From Halobacteriales archaeon QS_5_70_15 (GTDB taxonomy: Archaea > Halobacteriota > Halobacteria > Halobacteriales > Haloarculaceae), in assembly GCA_003022005.1 (NCBI GenBank), contig PXRQ01000117.1:1-31165 (forward strand): a stretch of DNA of 31,165 bases, written 5' to 3'. A model generated the notes under the pieces. It did not search any database. It was not told the DNA's origin and saw nothing but the letters and a program-made list of their open reading frames with translations. Made by a program: the position numbers and the translations under genes. Positions within the stretch are counted from its first letter, which is position 1, and each line of letters starts with the position of its first letter. This document shows, in pieces, positions 1 through 7,724 of this stretch.

Positions 1-270
1 TACCACACGCCCGGACACAACCCCGGTCACACGGCGTTCGTCCACGAGGGACTCGACGCCGCCTTCCTCGGCGACCTCGTCTGGGAGGAGGACCGCGAGC
101 TCACGCCACCGTTCTGGCTGGACTCCTACGATATGCGCGCGCTCCGGTCGTCGATCCGGTCGTTCGCCCGGCGGACCCCCGCGTTCGAGGTGGCCTGCAT
201 GGGCCACGGGGAGCCGCTCGTTGAAGGGGGGCACGAGGCGCTCCTGCGGCTCGTCGACCGACTCCGATAG
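1..270 (+). CDS. MBL-fold metallo-hydrolase, C-terminal part (gene enters from the left edge)
   Basis: The reading frame is open from the first base to a TAG at 268-270, giving the last 89 residues of a metallo-beta-lactamase fold hydrolase. Visible motifs are HTPGHNPGHTAF near the start, with a histidine of the third metal-binding motif, then LGDLVWEE with the bridging aspartate, and near the end CMGHGEPL with the last metal histidine. This order (HxPGHxxG, GD, GHG) is typical of the glyoxalase II-like branch. The N-terminal HxHxDH motif lies outside the window, so substrate and exact subfamily cannot be judged. The next gene starts about 150 bp downstream with its own promoter-like element, so this is probably the end of a separate transcript. 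Confidence 0.85.
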   Translation, partial: YHTPGHNPGHTAFVHEGLDAAFLGDLVWEEDRELTPPFWLDSYDMRALRSSIRSFARRTPAFEVACMGHGEPLVEGGHEALLRLVDRLR

Positions 271-421
271 GGTCTTGTGGCCCTTTACCGACGGTCACCG
301 ACCCCGATTCGGGGGACCGCCGGTAGGTCGTCACGACCGACCCCACGAACCCGCCGGCTCGGGCACCCTCGACCTGCCGGTTGGCGCGGGCTTTTCCACC
401 GGGGTCGCGTACGGGCGGGCG

Positions 422-1471
422 ATGACCCACATCGGTATCGTCGGCGCGGGAGGGGCGGCCGCTGCCGCGGCACACGTTCTCGACGGGGGCCTTCCGGAGG
501 CCTCCGTTACCGTCCTCGAGAAGTCCGGCGGGGTGTGCGGCCGCGCGGCGACCCGGCGACGCGGGGACTGCACGTACGACTACGGCGCGAACTACGTCAA
601 GTCCGACGACGAGCGCGTCAACGACCTCCTGACGGGGACGCTCGACGCGGAGGGGCTCGTCGAGGCCGAGGGACCCGTCTACACCTTCGACCGCGAGGGC
701 ACGGTGTCCGAGGGGCGCGACGCCGACGAGCACAAGTGGACCTACCGGTCGGGGCTGACACAGATCGCCACGCGGCTGTTCGCACGCACCGACGCGAGGG
801 TCGAGCGCCGGACCCGTGTCCAGACGGTCGCCCGCGACGGGGCGGTCTGGCGACTGGTCGACGCCGACGGGATCGAGTGGGGGCCGTTCGACGCCGTCCT
901 CCTGAATCCGCCGGCGCCACAGACCGCCGAACTCCTCCGCGGGGCCGAGTGGGACGCCGCGGTTCGGGAGGACCTCGCCGCGGCCGCCGAAGCGGTCCCC
1001 TACCGGAGCATCTGGACGGCGGTGCTCCACTACCCGTTCTCCCTCGATCGGCCGTACTACGCGCTCGTCAACACCGACCGCGAGCACGAGATCGGGTGGG
1101 TCTCCCGCGAGGAGTGCAAGCCGGGCCACGTCCCGGACGGGGAGTCGCTGCTGATCGTCCAGGCCAGCCCCGACTGGTCGGTCGAGCACTACGACGACCC
1201 GCCCGAGGGGAACGTCGCCGGACTCGCGGACCTGACGGCCGACCTGTTCGAGGATCCGCGACTCGCCGACCCGGACTGGACCGACCACCAGGGCTGGCGG
1301 TACGCGCTCCCCGACGAGGGGGTCGCCGCTGGCCCCGTCCGGTCCGCCGAGGAGTACGGGCTCTACTGTGCGGGGGACTGGGTGGCGGGCGAGCCGAGGG
1401 TCCACGCCGCGCTCCGGTCCGGCCTGGAGACGGGCGAGCGGATGGCCTACGCCCTCGGGTCCGGTACGTAG
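422..1471 (+). CDS. Renalase-like NAD(P)/FAD-dependent oxidoreductase
   Basis: A 349-residue predicted cytosolic flavoprotein. It opens with a Rossmann beta-alpha-beta (THIGIVGAGGAA), followed by the acidic end of the second strand (VLEK), a G-rich FAD loop (GGVCGRAATRR) and YDYGANYVK, the equivalent of the F-D-x-G-A-x-Y-F element of the renalase/amine-oxidase family. The C-terminus has GLYCAGDWVAGEPRVHAAL, the usual FAD-binding closing motif. The third glycine of GxGxxG is alanine, a tolerated variant. The ATG at 422 is chosen because the Rossmann strand starts there and a CTTTTC element lies at 391-396, about 28 nt upstream. The longer open frame (from 221) adds residues with no family resemblance. 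The substrate is unknown; oxidation of an amine or an abnormal NAD(P)H form is the family precedent only. Confidence 0.85.
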   Translation: MTHIGIVGAGGAAAAAAHVLDGGLPEASVTVLEKSGGVCGRAATRRRGDCTYDYGANYVKSDDERVNDLLTGTLDAEGLVEAEGPVYTFDREGTVSEGRDADEHKWTYRSGLTQIATRLFARTDARVERRTRVQTVARDGAVWRLVDADGIEWGPFDAVLLNPPAPQTAELLRGAEWDAAVREDLAAAAEAVPYRSIWTAVLHYPFSLDRPYYALVNTDREHEIGWVSREECKPGHVPDGESLLIVQASPDWSVEHYDDPPEGNVAGLADLTADLFEDPRLADPDWTDHQGWRYALPDEGVAAGPVRSAEEYGLYCAGDWVAGEPRVHAALRSGLETGERMAYALGSGT

Positions 1472-1551
1472 CGCACCCCGCCGTGCTCCGGTAAGGCGTT
1501 ATTGCGGCGGCGACCCGACACGCCTTTCCGCCGTCCGGCGCCACTCCCGGT

Positions 1552-3675
1552 ATGGAACGGAAGCGTGCCCTCACGAGCGTGGACCTCGCGGCGCTCGTGA
1601 CGGAACTGAACCGGTACGAGGGCACCAAGGTCGACAAGGCCTACCTCTACGACGACGACCTCGTCCGGCTGAAGATGCGCGATTTCGACCGCGGACGCGT
1701 CGAACTGCTGCTGGAGGTCCGCGACCCGAAACGCGTCAACGTCGCCGACTCCGAACGGGTCCCGGACGCCCCGGGCCGGCCGCCGAACTTCGCGATGATG
1801 CTCCGGAACCGGCTTTCGGGGGCGGACTTCGTCGGCGTCGAGCAGTTCGAGTTCGACCGCATCCTCACCTTCCGGTTCGAGCGCGACGACGCGAACACGC
1901 TGATCGTCGTCGAACTGTTCGGTGACGGGAACGTCGCGGTGCTGAACGAGGACCGCGAGGTGATCTCCTCGCTGGACACCGTGCGACTGAAATCCCGGAC
2001 CGTCGCGCCCGGCGCACAGTACGGCTACCCCGAGTCGCGGTTCGACCCGCTCGTGGCGGACTACGAGGCGTTCGCCGCAGCGATGGACGACTCGGACACT
2101 GACGTGGTCAGGACGCTCGCCACACAGCTCAACTTCGGCGGGCTCTGGGGCGAGGAGCTCTGCACCCGGGCCGGGGTCGGGAAGACGCTGGACATCGACG
2201 ACGCGGGCGAGGCGGAGTACCGGCGGCTGTTCCGGGCCGTCGAGGCGCTCCGACGGCGTCTCAAGGAGGGCGACCTCGACCCGCGCGTCTACCGCGACGA
2301 TGGGGGCCGCGTCGTCGACGTCTCCCCGGTGCCGCTCGAGGAGCGGGCCGCCCTCGAGAGCGAGGGGTTCGACTCGTTCAACGCCGCCCTCGACACCTAC
2401 TTCCAGGACCTGGAGCGGGACGAGGCGACCGCGGGGGGCGGCGGAGGGGGCCGGGATCGGCCCGACTTCGAGGCGGAGATCGAGAAGAAGGAGCGCATCA
2501 TCGCCCAGCAGGAGGGCGCGATCGAGAGCTTCGAGGAGCAGGCGCGGGCCGAGCGCGAGCGGGCGGAGCTGCTGTACGCCAACTACGACCTCGTCGACGA
2601 GGTCCTCTCCACGGTCCGGGAGGCCCGAGAGAACGACCGCCCCTGGGAGGAGATCTCGGCGAAGTTCGAGGAGGGCGCCGAGCGCGGCATCGAGGCGGCC
2701 GAGGCCGTCGTCGACGTCGACGGGCGAGAGGGGACGGTCACGCTGGAACTGGACGACACTCGCGTGACGCTGGACCCCCGCGATGGCGTCGAGAGGAACG
2801 CCGACCGGCTCTACCAGGAGGCAAAGCGGGTCGCCGAGAAGAAGGAGGGGGCGCTCGAGGCAGTGGAGGACACCCGGCAGGAGCTCGCGGAAGTGAAGGC
2901 CCGACGGGACGCGTGGGAGGCCGAGGACGCGGACGAGGGCGAGGACGAGGACGAGAATGACGACGCCGGGGACGGCCGGGAGATCGACTGGCTCTCGCGC
3001 TCCTCGATACCCGTGCGTCGCGACGAGGGGTGGTACGAGCGGTTCCGCTGGTTCCACACCTCCGACGGGTTCCTGGTCATCGGGGGCCGCAACGCCGACC
3101 AGAACGAGGAGCTCGTCAAGAAGTACACCGAACGCGGCGACCTGTTCTTCCACGCCCAGGCCCACGGCGCCCCCGTGACGATCCTGAAGGCGACGGGGCC
3201 GAGCGAGGCGGCCCGCGACGTCGACATCCCCGGGAGCTCCCGGGAGGGGGCCGCCCAGTTCGCCGTCTCCTACTCGTCGGTCTGGAAGGCCGGTCAGTTC
3301 GCGGGGGACGTCTACATGGTCACGCCGGACCAGGTGTCGAAGACCCCCGAGTCCGGCGAGTACATCGAGAAGGGGTCGTTCGTGGTCCGAGGGGACCGGA
3401 CGTACTACAGGGACACGCCCGTCGGGGTCGCGGTCGGCATCCAGGTCGATCCTCAGACCCGGGTGGTCGGTGGGCCGCCGTCGGCTATCGAGGGGCGGAC
3501 GGCGACGAGCGTCCGGCTCGAACCCGGGCAGTACGCCCAGAACGACATCGCGAAGATGATCTACCGCGAGTTCCGCGACCGGTTCGCCGATCAGTCGTTC
3601 GTCCGCCGGGTGGCCTCGCCCGACCGCATCCAGGAGTTCTGTCCCAACGGCGGGTCGCGGATGGTCGAGGACTGA
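1552..3675 (+). CDS. rqcH: RqcH, archaeal NEMF/Rqc2-family ribosome quality-control factor
   Basis: A 707-residue NFACT protein. In the family it binds the stalled large ribosomal subunit with peptidyl-tRNA and recruits alanyl-tRNA to add a C-terminal tail to the nascent chain. The NFACT-N domain covers about residues 1-200 and keeps D11 (in SVDLAAL) and the D102-R103 pair (in FEFDRIL), matching the yeast Rqc2 D9/D98/R99 triad needed for tailing. Residues about 305-470 are a charged helical region with coiled-coil character (EIEKKERIIAQQEGAIESFEEQ), then an acidic linker. The NFACT-R domain starts near residue 485 (WYERFRWFHTSDGFLVIGGR). A CTTTC element at 1523-1528 sits about 26 nt before the ATG, suggesting a leaderless mRNA. 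The ribosome-rescue gene pelA lies 1.1 kb downstream on the same strand. Confidence 0.95.
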   Translation: MERKRALTSVDLAALVTELNRYEGTKVDKAYLYDDDLVRLKMRDFDRGRVELLLEVRDPKRVNVADSERVPDAPGRPPNFAMMLRNRLSGADFVGVEQFEFDRILTFRFERDDANTLIVVELFGDGNVAVLNEDREVISSLDTVRLKSRTVAPGAQYGYPESRFDPLVADYEAFAAAMDDSDTDVVRTLATQLNFGGLWGEELCTRAGVGKTLDIDDAGEAEYRRLFRAVEALRRRLKEGDLDPRVYRDDGGRVVDVSPVPLEERAALESEGFDSFNAALDTYFQDLERDEATAGGGGGGRDRPDFEAEIEKKERIIAQQEGAIESFEEQARAERERAELLYANYDLVDEVLSTVREARENDRPWEEISAKFEEGAERGIEAAEAVVDVDGREGTVTLELDDTRVTLDPRDGVERNADRLYQEAKRVAEKKEGALEAVEDTRQELAEVKARRDAWEAEDADEGEDEDENDDAGDGREIDWLSRSSIPVRRDEGWYERFRWFHTSDGFLVIGGRNADQNEELVKKYTERGDLFFHAQAHGAPVTILKATGPSEAARDVDIPGSSREGAAQFAVSYSSVWKAGQFAGDVYMVTPDQVSKTPESGEYIEKGSFVVRGDRTYYRDTPVGVAVGIQVDPQTRVVGGPPSAIEGRTATSVRLEPGQYAQNDIAKMIYREFRDRFADQSFVRRVASPDRIQEFCPNGGSRMVED

Positions 3676-3801
3676 TACCGACTATCATAACTGAAACTAT
3701 ATTTGGTCCCGGATCGAGCGACGAAAGTCGATCGCTGGGAGGGGATCGCACGAACATCTCGGGTGGTCGCATGACTCGGGTTGTCAGGAGTTCACACAAG
3801 A

Positions 3802-3812
3802 TTTATATTTAA
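3802..3812 (+). promoter_or_regulatory. Strong TATA box for the DUF4013 gene
   Basis: TTTATATTTAA is the most AT-rich and canonical archaeal TATA element in the window. It is centred about 30-33 nt before the ATG at 3840, so the transcript should start only a few bases before the start codon. The surrounding 3785-3840 segment is markedly AT-rich against a very GC-rich background. Confidence 0.75.
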
Positions 3813-3839
3813 TCTGAATATTATTTGTTACTGATTACT

Positions 3840-4547
3840 ATGGACATGAAGGTAGAGAGGCTAGCGAAGTACCCGACGGAATCGGAGGAGTGGATAAAGA
3901 CCGTGGCGACCGGCGGGGCAGCGATGATCTTCTCGTTTCTCGTCGTGCCGCTGTTCCTGGTGGCAGGCTACCTCGTCCGGGCCATCCGGGCCGGGATGGA
4001 TGGCGCGGAGGAGCCCCCCGTCTTCGACGGATGGGGTGAACTCCTGAAGGAGGGGCTGATCGCAAGCGTCATCGGCTTCGTCTACCAGCTCGTCCCGCTG
4101 ATCGTGTTCGCAGTCTTCGTCGGCGGATCGATACTGGCGTTCCTCACGGGATCGGACGCGGGAGCCGGCGCCGGGGTGTTCGGGTTGATCGGCGGCGCGT
4201 TCGCCGCCTGGATCCTGTTCCTGGTCTTCGGGTACGTCGGGTTCGCGGGCGTCGCCAACTACGCCAGGGAAAGGAGCTTCGCCGCGGGGTTCGACTTCGG
4301 CGTCATCTCCGACGTCGTCACCTCCAAGGCCTACCTGATGGCCTGGGTTTATGTAATTCTAATGAATATAGTGGTGGCCGTGATAGTCGGCCTGTTGAAC
4401 ATCGTCCCGTTCCTGGGTGGCATCGTCGGACTCTTCGTCAGTTTCTACGCCCTCATCATCGCGGGGTGGCTCTGGGGCAACGGGTTCGCGGAGGCGACCG
4501 GGACGAGCGTCGAGTCCGCGAGGGACACCGGCGCGGCCGCAGTGTAA
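3840..4547 (+). CDS. DUF4013-family polytopic membrane protein
   Basis: A 235-residue membrane protein of the DUF4013 type. The N-terminus is soluble and charged (MDMKVERLAKYPTESEEWIK), followed by a hydrophobic segment (residues about 26-50), an acidic loop with PPVFDGWGELLKEGL, and at least four more hydrophobic stretches (about 75-97, 105-145, 165-190, 192-220). The FDGWGxLxxxG pattern before the second membrane segment is characteristic of this family. No catalytic residues are evident and the function is unknown. The start at 3840 fits the TATA box and the family N-terminus; an in-frame TTG at 3825 is less likely. Around 4345-4375 the codons switch to AT-rich choices (GTT TAT GTA ATT CTA ATG AAT ATA), unlike the flanking codons. 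It lies between rqcH and pelA without obvious functional connection. Confidence 0.85.
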   Translation: MDMKVERLAKYPTESEEWIKTVATGGAAMIFSFLVVPLFLVAGYLVRAIRAGMDGAEEPPVFDGWGELLKEGLIASVIGFVYQLVPLIVFAVFVGGSILAFLTGSDAGAGAGVFGLIGGAFAAWILFLVFGYVGFAGVANYARERSFAAGFDFGVISDVVTSKAYLMAWVYVILMNIVVAVIVGLLNIVPFLGGIVGLFVSFYALIIAGWLWGNGFAEATGTSVESARDTGAAAV

Positions 4548-4710
4548 TCCCGGTTCGGCCCTCATCCGGTTCGACTCCGACCGGTTCGACCGCTCCATCC
4601 ACGGTCCCCCGGAACGGATGACGGACCGGATCTCCGGCGAGCAGGAGACCCGACCGTCGGGACCGCCGGACGACCGCGGTACCGTCGGGTCGCCATCGAA
4701 ATAGCAGGGC

Positions 4711-4716
4711 ACTTAC
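4711..4716 (+). promoter_or_regulatory. Weak TATA-like element (ACTTAC) of pelA
   Basis: ACTTAC is centred 26.5 nt before the pelA ATG, the spacing expected between a haloarchaeal TATA element and a leaderless start. The same hexamer at the same spacing precedes the YIP1-like gene (29684-29689). Confidence 0.5.
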
Positions 4717-4739
4717 CCGGCGGGAGTCTCGCGACGGGT

Positions 4740-5768
4740 ATGCGCATCGCCGACCGGGAGCGGGTCGAGGGCGGACGCGAGCGGATCTCGCTCGTCCCGG
4801 AGAGCCTCGACGACCTCTGGCACCTCCAGTACGTGCTCGAACCCGGGGACCTGGTCTCGGGGGACACCACCGGCGGCGAACGCGAGCACCTCCGGGTCGA
4901 GATCGAGGTCAAGGACGTGGAGTTCGCCCGGTTCGCCAACCGGCTCCGGGTGAGCGGCGTGATCGTCGACTGCTCGCGGGAGGACCAGCTCGGCCAGCAC
5001 CACACGCTCAACGTCGAGGAGCGCGAGGAGGTAACCGTCACCAAGCGCTGGCAGTCCGACCAGCTCGAGCGGCTCCAGGAGGCCGTCGAGGCGAGCGAGA
5101 ACCCCGACGTCGCCATCGCCACCGTCGAGGAGGGCGCCGCGTACGTCCACACGGTCGCCCAGTACGGCGTCGAGGAACGGGCCTCCATCACCGGACCGAC
5201 GGGGAAGGGCGAGTTCGCCCGCCCGCGGAAGGAGCTGTTCGCCGAACTGGGGACCGTGCTCGACCGTATGGACGTCGAGGCGATCATCCTCGCCGGACCA
5301 GGGTTCACGAAGGGGGACGCGCTAGACTACATCCGGGAGAACCACCCCGACCTTGCGGGGAAGGTGACGACGGTCGACACGGCGAGCGTCGGCGACCGCG
5401 GGGTCCACGAGGTGCTCAAGCGCGGGGCCGTCGACGAGGTGCAGGCCGAGACCCGGATCGCCCGCGAGGCCGAGGCCATCGACGAGCTGATGGCCCGCAT
5501 CGCGGAGGGGGCGAAGGCCGCCTACGGCATCGACGAGGTGGCGGAGGCCGCCGAGTACGGCGCCGTCGAGGAGCTGCTGGTGCTCGACGAGCGGCTCCGG
5601 CGGGAGCGGGCCGACGAGGGGGACTGGGGCGTCGACGCGAACGGGCTCGTCGAGACGGTCGAGCAGCAGGGCGGCGAGGTGACGGTCTTTTCGAGGGAGT
5701 TCGACCCCGGGAAGCAGCTGCAGAACCTCGGGGGCGTGGCCGCGCTGCTCCGCTACCGGCTGAACTGA
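4740..5768 (+). CDS. pelA: mRNA surveillance protein Pelota (aPelota/Dom34)
   Basis: A 342-residue protein of full family length. It enters the empty A site of stalled ribosomes with aEF1A and, with ABCE1, splits them. The N-terminal Sm-like domain covers about residues 1-130 ([29 protein letters not shown]...). The central eRF1-like domain 2 covers about 135-260 ([50 protein letters not shown]) and lacks a GGQ motif, as expected for Pelota. The C-terminal domain covers about 265-342 ([15 protein letters not shown], then [28 protein letters not shown]). The ATG at 4740 is fixed by the conserved N-terminus and by the ACTTAC element. The nearby rqcH gene supplies the downstream quality-control step, so the locus groups two ribosome-rescue functions. 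No gene overlaps it. Confidence 0.97.
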   Translation: MRIADRERVEGGRERISLVPESLDDLWHLQYVLEPGDLVSGDTTGGEREHLRVEIEVKDVEFARFANRLRVSGVIVDCSREDQLGQHHTLNVEEREEVTVTKRWQSDQLERLQEAVEASENPDVAIATVEEGAAYVHTVAQYGVEERASITGPTGKGEFARPRKELFAELGTVLDRMDVEAIILAGPGFTKGDALDYIRENHPDLAGKVTTVDTASVGDRGVHEVLKRGAVDEVQAETRIAREAEAIDELMARIAEGAKAAYGIDEVAEAAEYGAVEELLVLDERLRRERADEGDWGVDANGLVETVEQQGGEVTVFSREFDPGKQLQNLGGVAALLRYRLN

Positions 5769-6042
5769 CAGGCGGCGCCTCCGCCCGCTCCCCGGCGCGT
5801 GGCGCCGCGCTCCCGCTCGCGCCCCGGGGGCGTACTCAGGTCACGGGCCGTCTGGTCCCGGTATCGTACTTGAACCCTCGGACGGGACGCTCGGGACAAC
5901 GCCGGGTGGAGCCGGAGAGAGCCGTCCCCTCGACGGCTGCGTCCCGCCTTGGTCCCGGTCCTCCCCCTTTCGTTTCCCGCGTATCTTCCCTCGACCCGCT
6001 CGGTGATCGGACTGACCCTCGCCCGACACCTACGCTGGGAAA
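5769..6042. other. Intergenic gap between convergent genes; no gene recognised
   Basis: This 274-bp GC-rich stretch separates the convergent ends of pelA and the poly-gamma-glutamate hydrolase-like gene. Short reading frames exist on both strands but show no conserved-looking sequence, promoter element or RNA fold that I can support. A short CGCCCC/GGGGCG dyad near 5820-5832 is the only notable structure. Confidence 0.5.
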
Positions 6043-6861
6043 CTACAGGAGCACGTTCGCCACCGCGTCGGCCACGCCCGAGCCATGACGCCAGCGGACG
6101 CCGGTCGACTGTTCGATCTGGACGCCGCTCGTCCCGTCGGCGGTCAGCCAGTTCACGATGTTCTCGGGGGAGTTTCCCGAGTAGTCCCCCTCGTCGATGC
6201 GCTCGACGGGGACCTCCGGCGGGAGGACCCGTTCGACGGCCTCCGTGACCCGCTGGCGGGTCTCCCGCGAGGCGCCGCCCCCGACGCCGACCCCGTCGTG
6301 ACGCCAGCCGTGGAACGAGACGGCCGCCTCGAACCGGCCCCGTTTGCCCGTCCCCGTGCCCAGCAGGCCGTCGAGCGCCGGGAACGAGGCCGGGTGGATG
6401 TCCCCGGAGGTGACGTGCCAGCGGTCGAACGCCCGTCCGCCCGGCCACCAGCCGTTGCACGCCCACACGGCTGCCCCCCGTTCGGCGAGCCGCCTGGCCT
6501 GGGCGTCCGTGTGCGGTTCGACGGTGCCCCCGTGCGGGGCAACGGCGACCAGCGGTCCCCCCTCGATGGCCCGTTCGTGGAACTGGCCAGCGGCGAGCGA
6601 CGTTCGCGGGGTCGGGGCCTCGCCCGCGACCCGGATCGGACCGACCTCATCCAGCATTTCCGCCGTTCCCGGCGGGACGACCGCCCGGTCGGCCGTGTCG
6701 ACGGCCGTCGCGAGCACGCACTCCCGGCCGCGCCGCAGGCGGACCTGCTGGCCGACGTCGCTTCCGGCCCACGCGAGCACCGCGGCAGGCAGACGGCAGT
6801 GCTCCCGGTAGAGGTCGGGGTCGGTCCGGAGCTGGTCGGTCGCGATGTCCGACCCCGTCAT
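6043..6861 (-). CDS. Poly-gamma-glutamate hydrolase-family protein (PF05908-like)
   Basis: A 272-residue protein resembling the zinc-dependent gamma-PGA hydrolase family (DUF867, phage PghP-like), which cuts gamma-glutamyl polymers. The supporting motifs are APHGGTVEPHTDAQARRLAE (metal-binding HGG and E-x-H), RWHVTSGDIHPASFP (second metal site) and AVSFHGWRHDGVGVGGG. The C-terminus ends in SGNSPENIVNWLT and GVQIEQSTGVRW, also characteristic. The start at 6861 overlaps the stop of the upstream MBL gene as ATGA, so the two are translationally coupled. The much longer open frame upstream of this ATG is antisense to the MBL gene and rejected. No signal peptide is visible, so a cytosolic role on short gamma-glutamyl compounds is as plausible as polymer degradation. 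Confidence 0.8.
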   Translation of the reverse strand: MTGSDIATDQLRTDPDLYREHCRLPAAVLAWAGSDVGQQVRLRRGRECVLATAVDTADRAVVPPGTAEMLDEVGPIRVAGEAPTPRTSLAAGQFHERAIEGGPLVAVAPHGGTVEPHTDAQARRLAERGAAVWACNGWWPGGRAFDRWHVTSGDIHPASFPALDGLLGTGTGKRGRFEAAVSFHGWRHDGVGVGGGASRETRQRVTEAVERVLPPEVPVERIDEGDYSGNSPENIVNWLTADGTSGVQIEQSTGVRWRHGSGVADAVANVLL

Positions 6862-7607
6862 CCGACCGGGACCGTCACGCCCTCCCGGGCGAACCGGACG
6901 TCGCCGTCGTAAGCCCCGGCGATGGACTCGAGCATCCCCGCGTGCTCGCCGTCGGTGTGGGGATAGAGGTGGGTCAGGTAGACCGTCCCGAACGCCCGGC
7001 CCGCGAGGACCTCCCCGAGCTGTGCGGGCGTGGGGTGGTTCGAGACGTCGACGCTGTCGGGGAACGAGCAGTCGTGGGCGAGCACCGCCGACCCGTCGGC
7101 GAGGTCGGCGACGGCCTCGGTCGCCTCGGTGTCCCCCGAGAAAGTGAACGCCGGGCCGCCGCGGTCGATGCGGTACGCGTGACACGGCATCGAGTGGACG
7201 GTCTCGACCGCGTCGACGTGGTAGCCGGCGAACTCGAACGGGGTGTCCTTGGCGCTAACCTCCCGGACCGAGAGGTCGATCCGGTCCTCCATGTAGTCGT
7301 GGACACCGAGGAGGTCAGTGAGGAGGTCGTCCGTTCCGGGCGGCCCGGCGACGTGCAGTTCCTCGCTGCCGGCCAGCCACTTCGCCTTGATCAGCGGGAG
7401 GAGGTCCGAGACGTGGTCGAGGTGGTGGTGGGTCAGGAGGACGTGGTCGACGGCCTCGTAGCCCGTCTCGGTGCCGGCGAGCCGGTGGAGGACGCCGCTG
7501 CCACAGTCGACCAGCAGCGGGGGGCCTTCCGACTCGACGAGCAGGCCGGTCTGGACCCGCTCGCCGGTCGGCATCGCGCTCCCGGTCCCCAGGAACGTCA
7601 CCTGCAT
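6858..7607 (-). CDS. RNase Z-like MBL-fold metallo-hydrolase
   Basis: A 249-residue metallo-beta-lactamase protein of the RNase Z/arylsulfatase-like branch. It begins MQVTFLGTGSAMPTGERVQTG, the family's first strand and loop, and has the metal motif THHHLDH near residues 59-65, a histidine in MPCHAYRI, the bridging aspartate in FTFSGDTEA, and the late histidines in HDCSFPD, NHPTPAQLGEVL and YLTHLYPH. It lacks the long exosite arm of true tRNase Z and is shorter, so I do not call it rnz. The substrate is unknown. It is the first gene of a two-gene unit with the poly-gamma-glutamate hydrolase-like gene (4-nt ATGA overlap). A CATTAG-type element on the minus strand near 7632-7637 lies about 26 nt upstream of the start, consistent with a leaderless mRNA. 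Confidence 0.9.
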   Translation of the reverse strand: MQVTFLGTGSAMPTGERVQTGLLVESEGPPLLVDCGSGVLHRLAGTETGYEAVDHVLLTHHHLDHVSDLLPLIKAKWLAGSEELHVAGPPGTDDLLTDLLGVHDYMEDRIDLSVREVSAKDTPFEFAGYHVDAVETVHSMPCHAYRIDRGGPAFTFSGDTEATEAVADLADGSAVLAHDCSFPDSVDVSNHPTPAQLGEVLAGRAFGTVYLTHLYPHTDGEHAGMLESIAGAYDGDVRFAREGVTVPVG

Positions 7608-7724
7608 GCGGAGGGGCGCGAGTGCGACGGCCTAATGCCTTCCGACGGGAGAGGGGCCGACCGGTTTCGGCAGTCCCGTCGGGGGTGAGAAGCCCTTTGT
7701 CGGGGGCACCCGTACCCGCCGAGG

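Noticed and set aside
3707..3740. Possible stem-loop with a GAAA loop (CGAC-GAAA-GTCG) after rqcH
   Set aside because: Only four clean base pairs plus a mismatched extension, with no T-run; too weak to call a terminator or RNA element.
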